Origin: Paraburkholderia ultramafica
Lineage (GTDB): Bacteria; Pseudomonadota; Gammaproteobacteria; Burkholderiales; Burkholderiaceae
Direction: 5' to 3'
NCBI RefSeq assembly: GCF_902859915.1
Contig: NZ_CADIKK010000011.1
Coordinates: forward strand, 62,001-126,000
DNA: 64,000 nucleotides
The stretch's first letter is position 1, and the number at the start of each line of letters is the position of its first letter. Made by a program: the position numbers and the translations under genes. The notes beneath the pieces were generated by a model that saw nothing but the letters and a program-made list of their open reading frames with translations, did not search any database and was not told where the DNA came from. Of the stretch, positions 62,411 to 64,000 are shown piece after piece.

Positions 62411-64000
62411 CACTCGCTCTCCTTGTTGCGCACCGGCATGACGCAGGGTTCGGCGCGGCGGCGTGGCGGTGTCGCGCGTGAGGTGGCCGGGCGTAGCGCG
62501 GCTTGAGCTTGCTGCGGCGTCAAGCCCTTGAGCGTTTCGTTGCGCGGCATCGCTTCGGTGGTATTAGCGGCTTCGGTATTAGCGGCGTCGTCGGCTGCGA
62601 GCGCTTCGTCAGCTTCAGCACGCGCGTGACTCAGCGCCTCCTCCACCATCGCGAGTTGCTCAGCCGCCGCCAGCGCCCCCTCTCGCGACCTCTCCCCTTG
62701 AACGCCCGCAGCCTGCGTCTGCGCATCGGGCTGCTCATCCCGCCGCGGCGGCGCAAACAGATCGCTGTAGTCAGCAATCCGCGCGCGCCGGTTCGCCGCG
62801 TCCAGCGCGTTCAGTTCATCGCCGATGCTCTGCTCCGCCAGATGCAGCAGCGCGTCCGCGAGCCGTTCGACCGGCACGTCGAAGATTCGCGCGAGCGCGG
62901 CATCCGCATCGGCCAGTCGGCAGGCGAACAGGAACACGTACAGATGCGACGCGTCGGCCGTGAAAACATCGCCCGCGCGACGCGGCACGCAATGCCTCAG
63001 CGCGTCGACATGCGCGCACTGCGGCAGCAGCGTCAATTTGACGAGCACATGCGGCAAGTGCAAAACCGCGCTGCGATCGAGCACGGTCCGCACCCGCTCG
63101 CAGAACGCGCCTGGCGGCAGATAGCCGAGCACGGCGTCGCTCAGCGCGGCGCTGAGCGCGCTTCGATAATCGGCCGCAACCGGACGCGTGTGGAGCTGCC
63201 CTTGCATCGATTGCAGCAGCGACTGCATCCGCGAGAACGGCAGGTCGCGGCCCAGCACGAGGTTGGCGCCGAGCGTCAGCACCAGCAGTTCGTATTGATG
63301 GCGCAGCACTTCCCCGCGTTCGACGATCACGATCTTCAGCGCGCGGCCCGCCTGACGGCGCAGCGCATGGACCGCCGCGCACAGCGCGTCGAGCTGCGCG
63401 CCGCCCGCATAGTCGAGCACCACGGTCGCCGCCTGGGCATCGGCGCAGGCGGCCAGCACCGCCGCCTGATCGGCCAGCACTTCCCAGTGCGGCGGCACCC
63501 ACGCTTCATGGCCGCGCACCACCGCGCGGCTGACCACGACCCGCTGTTCATCGCGCGCGAGCAGCCCGTCGCCGCGCGCCATCACGCCGCCGCCTGGCGC
63601 ATCCGGCGCGACGCTCAGGCGGCCGTTTTCGGTGAAACGCAGCGCGCGGACTTCGCCGGTCACGAGCGAGCGGTTCGAGCGCCAGAAGTCGACATGCCAC
63701 AACAACTCACCGTGCGTGCGCTCCATTCGCGCGACGCCCGAGCACGCAGCATGGAATTCATTGCGGCCGGCCTGCGCACCTGCGTTTTCCGCCGGGATCC
63801 CGGCGTCAAGCCAACCAGCGTCCTCGAGCTCGGCCGCGCTCGACGGCGAACCTAGCAGCAACACCAGCGTGATGTTGCGTGCCGCGCACCAGTTCGCCAG
63901 CATCCGGCCTTCGCGCGCGAGCGCGGCGGCGTCGACCCAGTTGAACCAGCGCTCGGCGCCTTCGACGAAATACAACGAACGCGAGCGAAACCCGAAGCGC
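62410..64000 (-). CDS. bcsE: BcsE, c-di-GMP-binding GIL-domain protein (5' end outside window)
   Basis: About 530 C-terminal codons are visible; the frame is open to the window edge. Degenerate receiver-like and GIL domains are present. The c-di-GMP I-site-like RxGD is seen as RAGD in CVPRRAGDVFTAD, preceding HLYVFLFACR. The last ~130 residues are Ala/Glu/Arg-rich low complexity. BcsE enhances cellulose output and recruits BcsF/BcsQR. It starts the visible run bcsE-F-Q-A-G-R. Confidence 0.9.
   Translation of the reverse strand, partial: RFGFRSRSLYFVEGAERWFNWVDAAALAREGRMLANWCAARNITLVLLLGSPSSAAELEDAGWLDAGIPAENAGAQAGRNEFHAACSGVARMERTHGELLWHVDFWRSNRSLVTGEVRALRFTENGRLSVAPDAPGGGVMARGDGLLARDEQRVVVSRAVVRGHEAWVPPHWEVLADQAAVLAACADAQAATVVLDYAGGAQLDALCAAVHALRRQAGRALKIVIVERGEVLRHQYELLVLTLGANLVLGRDLPFSRMQSLLQSMQGQLHTRPVAADYRSALSAALSDAVLGYLPPGAFCERVRTVLDRSAVLHLPHVLVKLTLLPQCAHVDALRHCVPRRAGDVFTADASHLYVFLFACRLADADAALARIFDVPVERLADALLHLAEQSIGDELNALDAANRRARIADYSDLFAPPRRDEQPDAQTQAAGVQGERSREGALAAAEQLAMVEEALSHARAEADEALAADDAANTEAANTTEAMPRNETLKGLTPQQAQAALRPATSRATPPRRRAEPCVMPVRNKESE

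Noticed and set aside
1..64000. CRISPR arrays, tRNA/rRNA genes, prophage or integrative elements
   Set aside because: No regularly spaced repeats, cloverleaf-like segments, integrase or phage genes were recognised. Short tandem repeats found are 9-22 bp period and lie at gene ends.

Overview
The window is chromosomal DNA of a high-GC betaproteobacterium, most likely a Paraburkholderia/Burkholderia sensu lato. Reasons: the AruFG-type arginine succinyltransferase pathway, a HutF/HutG-type histidine pathway, a type II (BcsEFG/BcsQ) cellulose cluster, an HHHH-type His-rich exported mini-protein, and many LysR/AraC regulators. I see no rRNA, tRNA, CRISPR array, intact IS element, prophage or origin.

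Layout. 1-404: 3' half of an acetoacetate decarboxylase gene. 551-12298 (all minus strand): a complete arginine/ornithine uptake and catabolism block, read as permeases hisQ-hisM, ATPase hisP, regulator argR, enzymes astC-aruF-aruG-astD-astB-astE (arginine to glutamate + succinate), then a periplasmic amino-acid binding protein. 12602-14352: a hipBA toxin-antitoxin module behind four palindromic operator boxes. 14383-15905: a patatin phospholipase and a BamE-like lipoprotein. 16530-20347: a decayed sulfonate/cysteine-sulfur region with truncated ssuA, frameshifted LysR, an intact four-domain rhodanese, a broken cysteine dioxygenase and a truncated ssuD. 20649-29504: MsnO8-type flavin monooxygenase, alpha/beta hydrolase, glgC-glgA, pdxY, an acidic hypothetical, and an orphan LivK-type binding protein. 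29564-34290: AraC regulator coupled to a DUF3857/transglutaminase protein, a DUF1579-like protein, an HTH protein and the HHHH mini-protein. 34586-42908: the hut operon hutH-C-U-D-I-F-G (minus strand) with HutC-type operators upstream. 43161-43907: a scar of LysR and epimerase fragments. 44070-50134: small membrane protein, a DUF899/SRPBCC/ArsR operon with a probable leaderless promoter, an NCS2 purine permease, a PRC-barrel lipoprotein and an MFS exporter. 50570-54255: two tandem TPR-glycosyltransferase paralogues. 54221-55008: a second scar (MFS tail, LysR HTH, aldehyde dehydrogenase head). 55282-56891: divergent argP and argO (lysE). 56945-64000: cellulose genes bcsE (cut by the window end)-bcsF-bcsQ-bcsA-bcsG-bcsR-like.

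Functionally, nitrogen from arginine and histidine is channelled to glutamate by two large catabolic operons, with ArgP/ArgO setting basic amino-acid export. Carbon storage (glgCA) and c-di-GMP-controlled cellulose export (PilZ domain of BcsA, RxGD site of BcsE) form the polysaccharide side. The less ordinary signals are: stop-codon-bearing minirepeats just downstream of several genes; a duplicated operator pair around the hipBA promoter; a promoter/operator that overlaps an ArsR start codon; and three gene graveyards that each contain a broken LysR gene.
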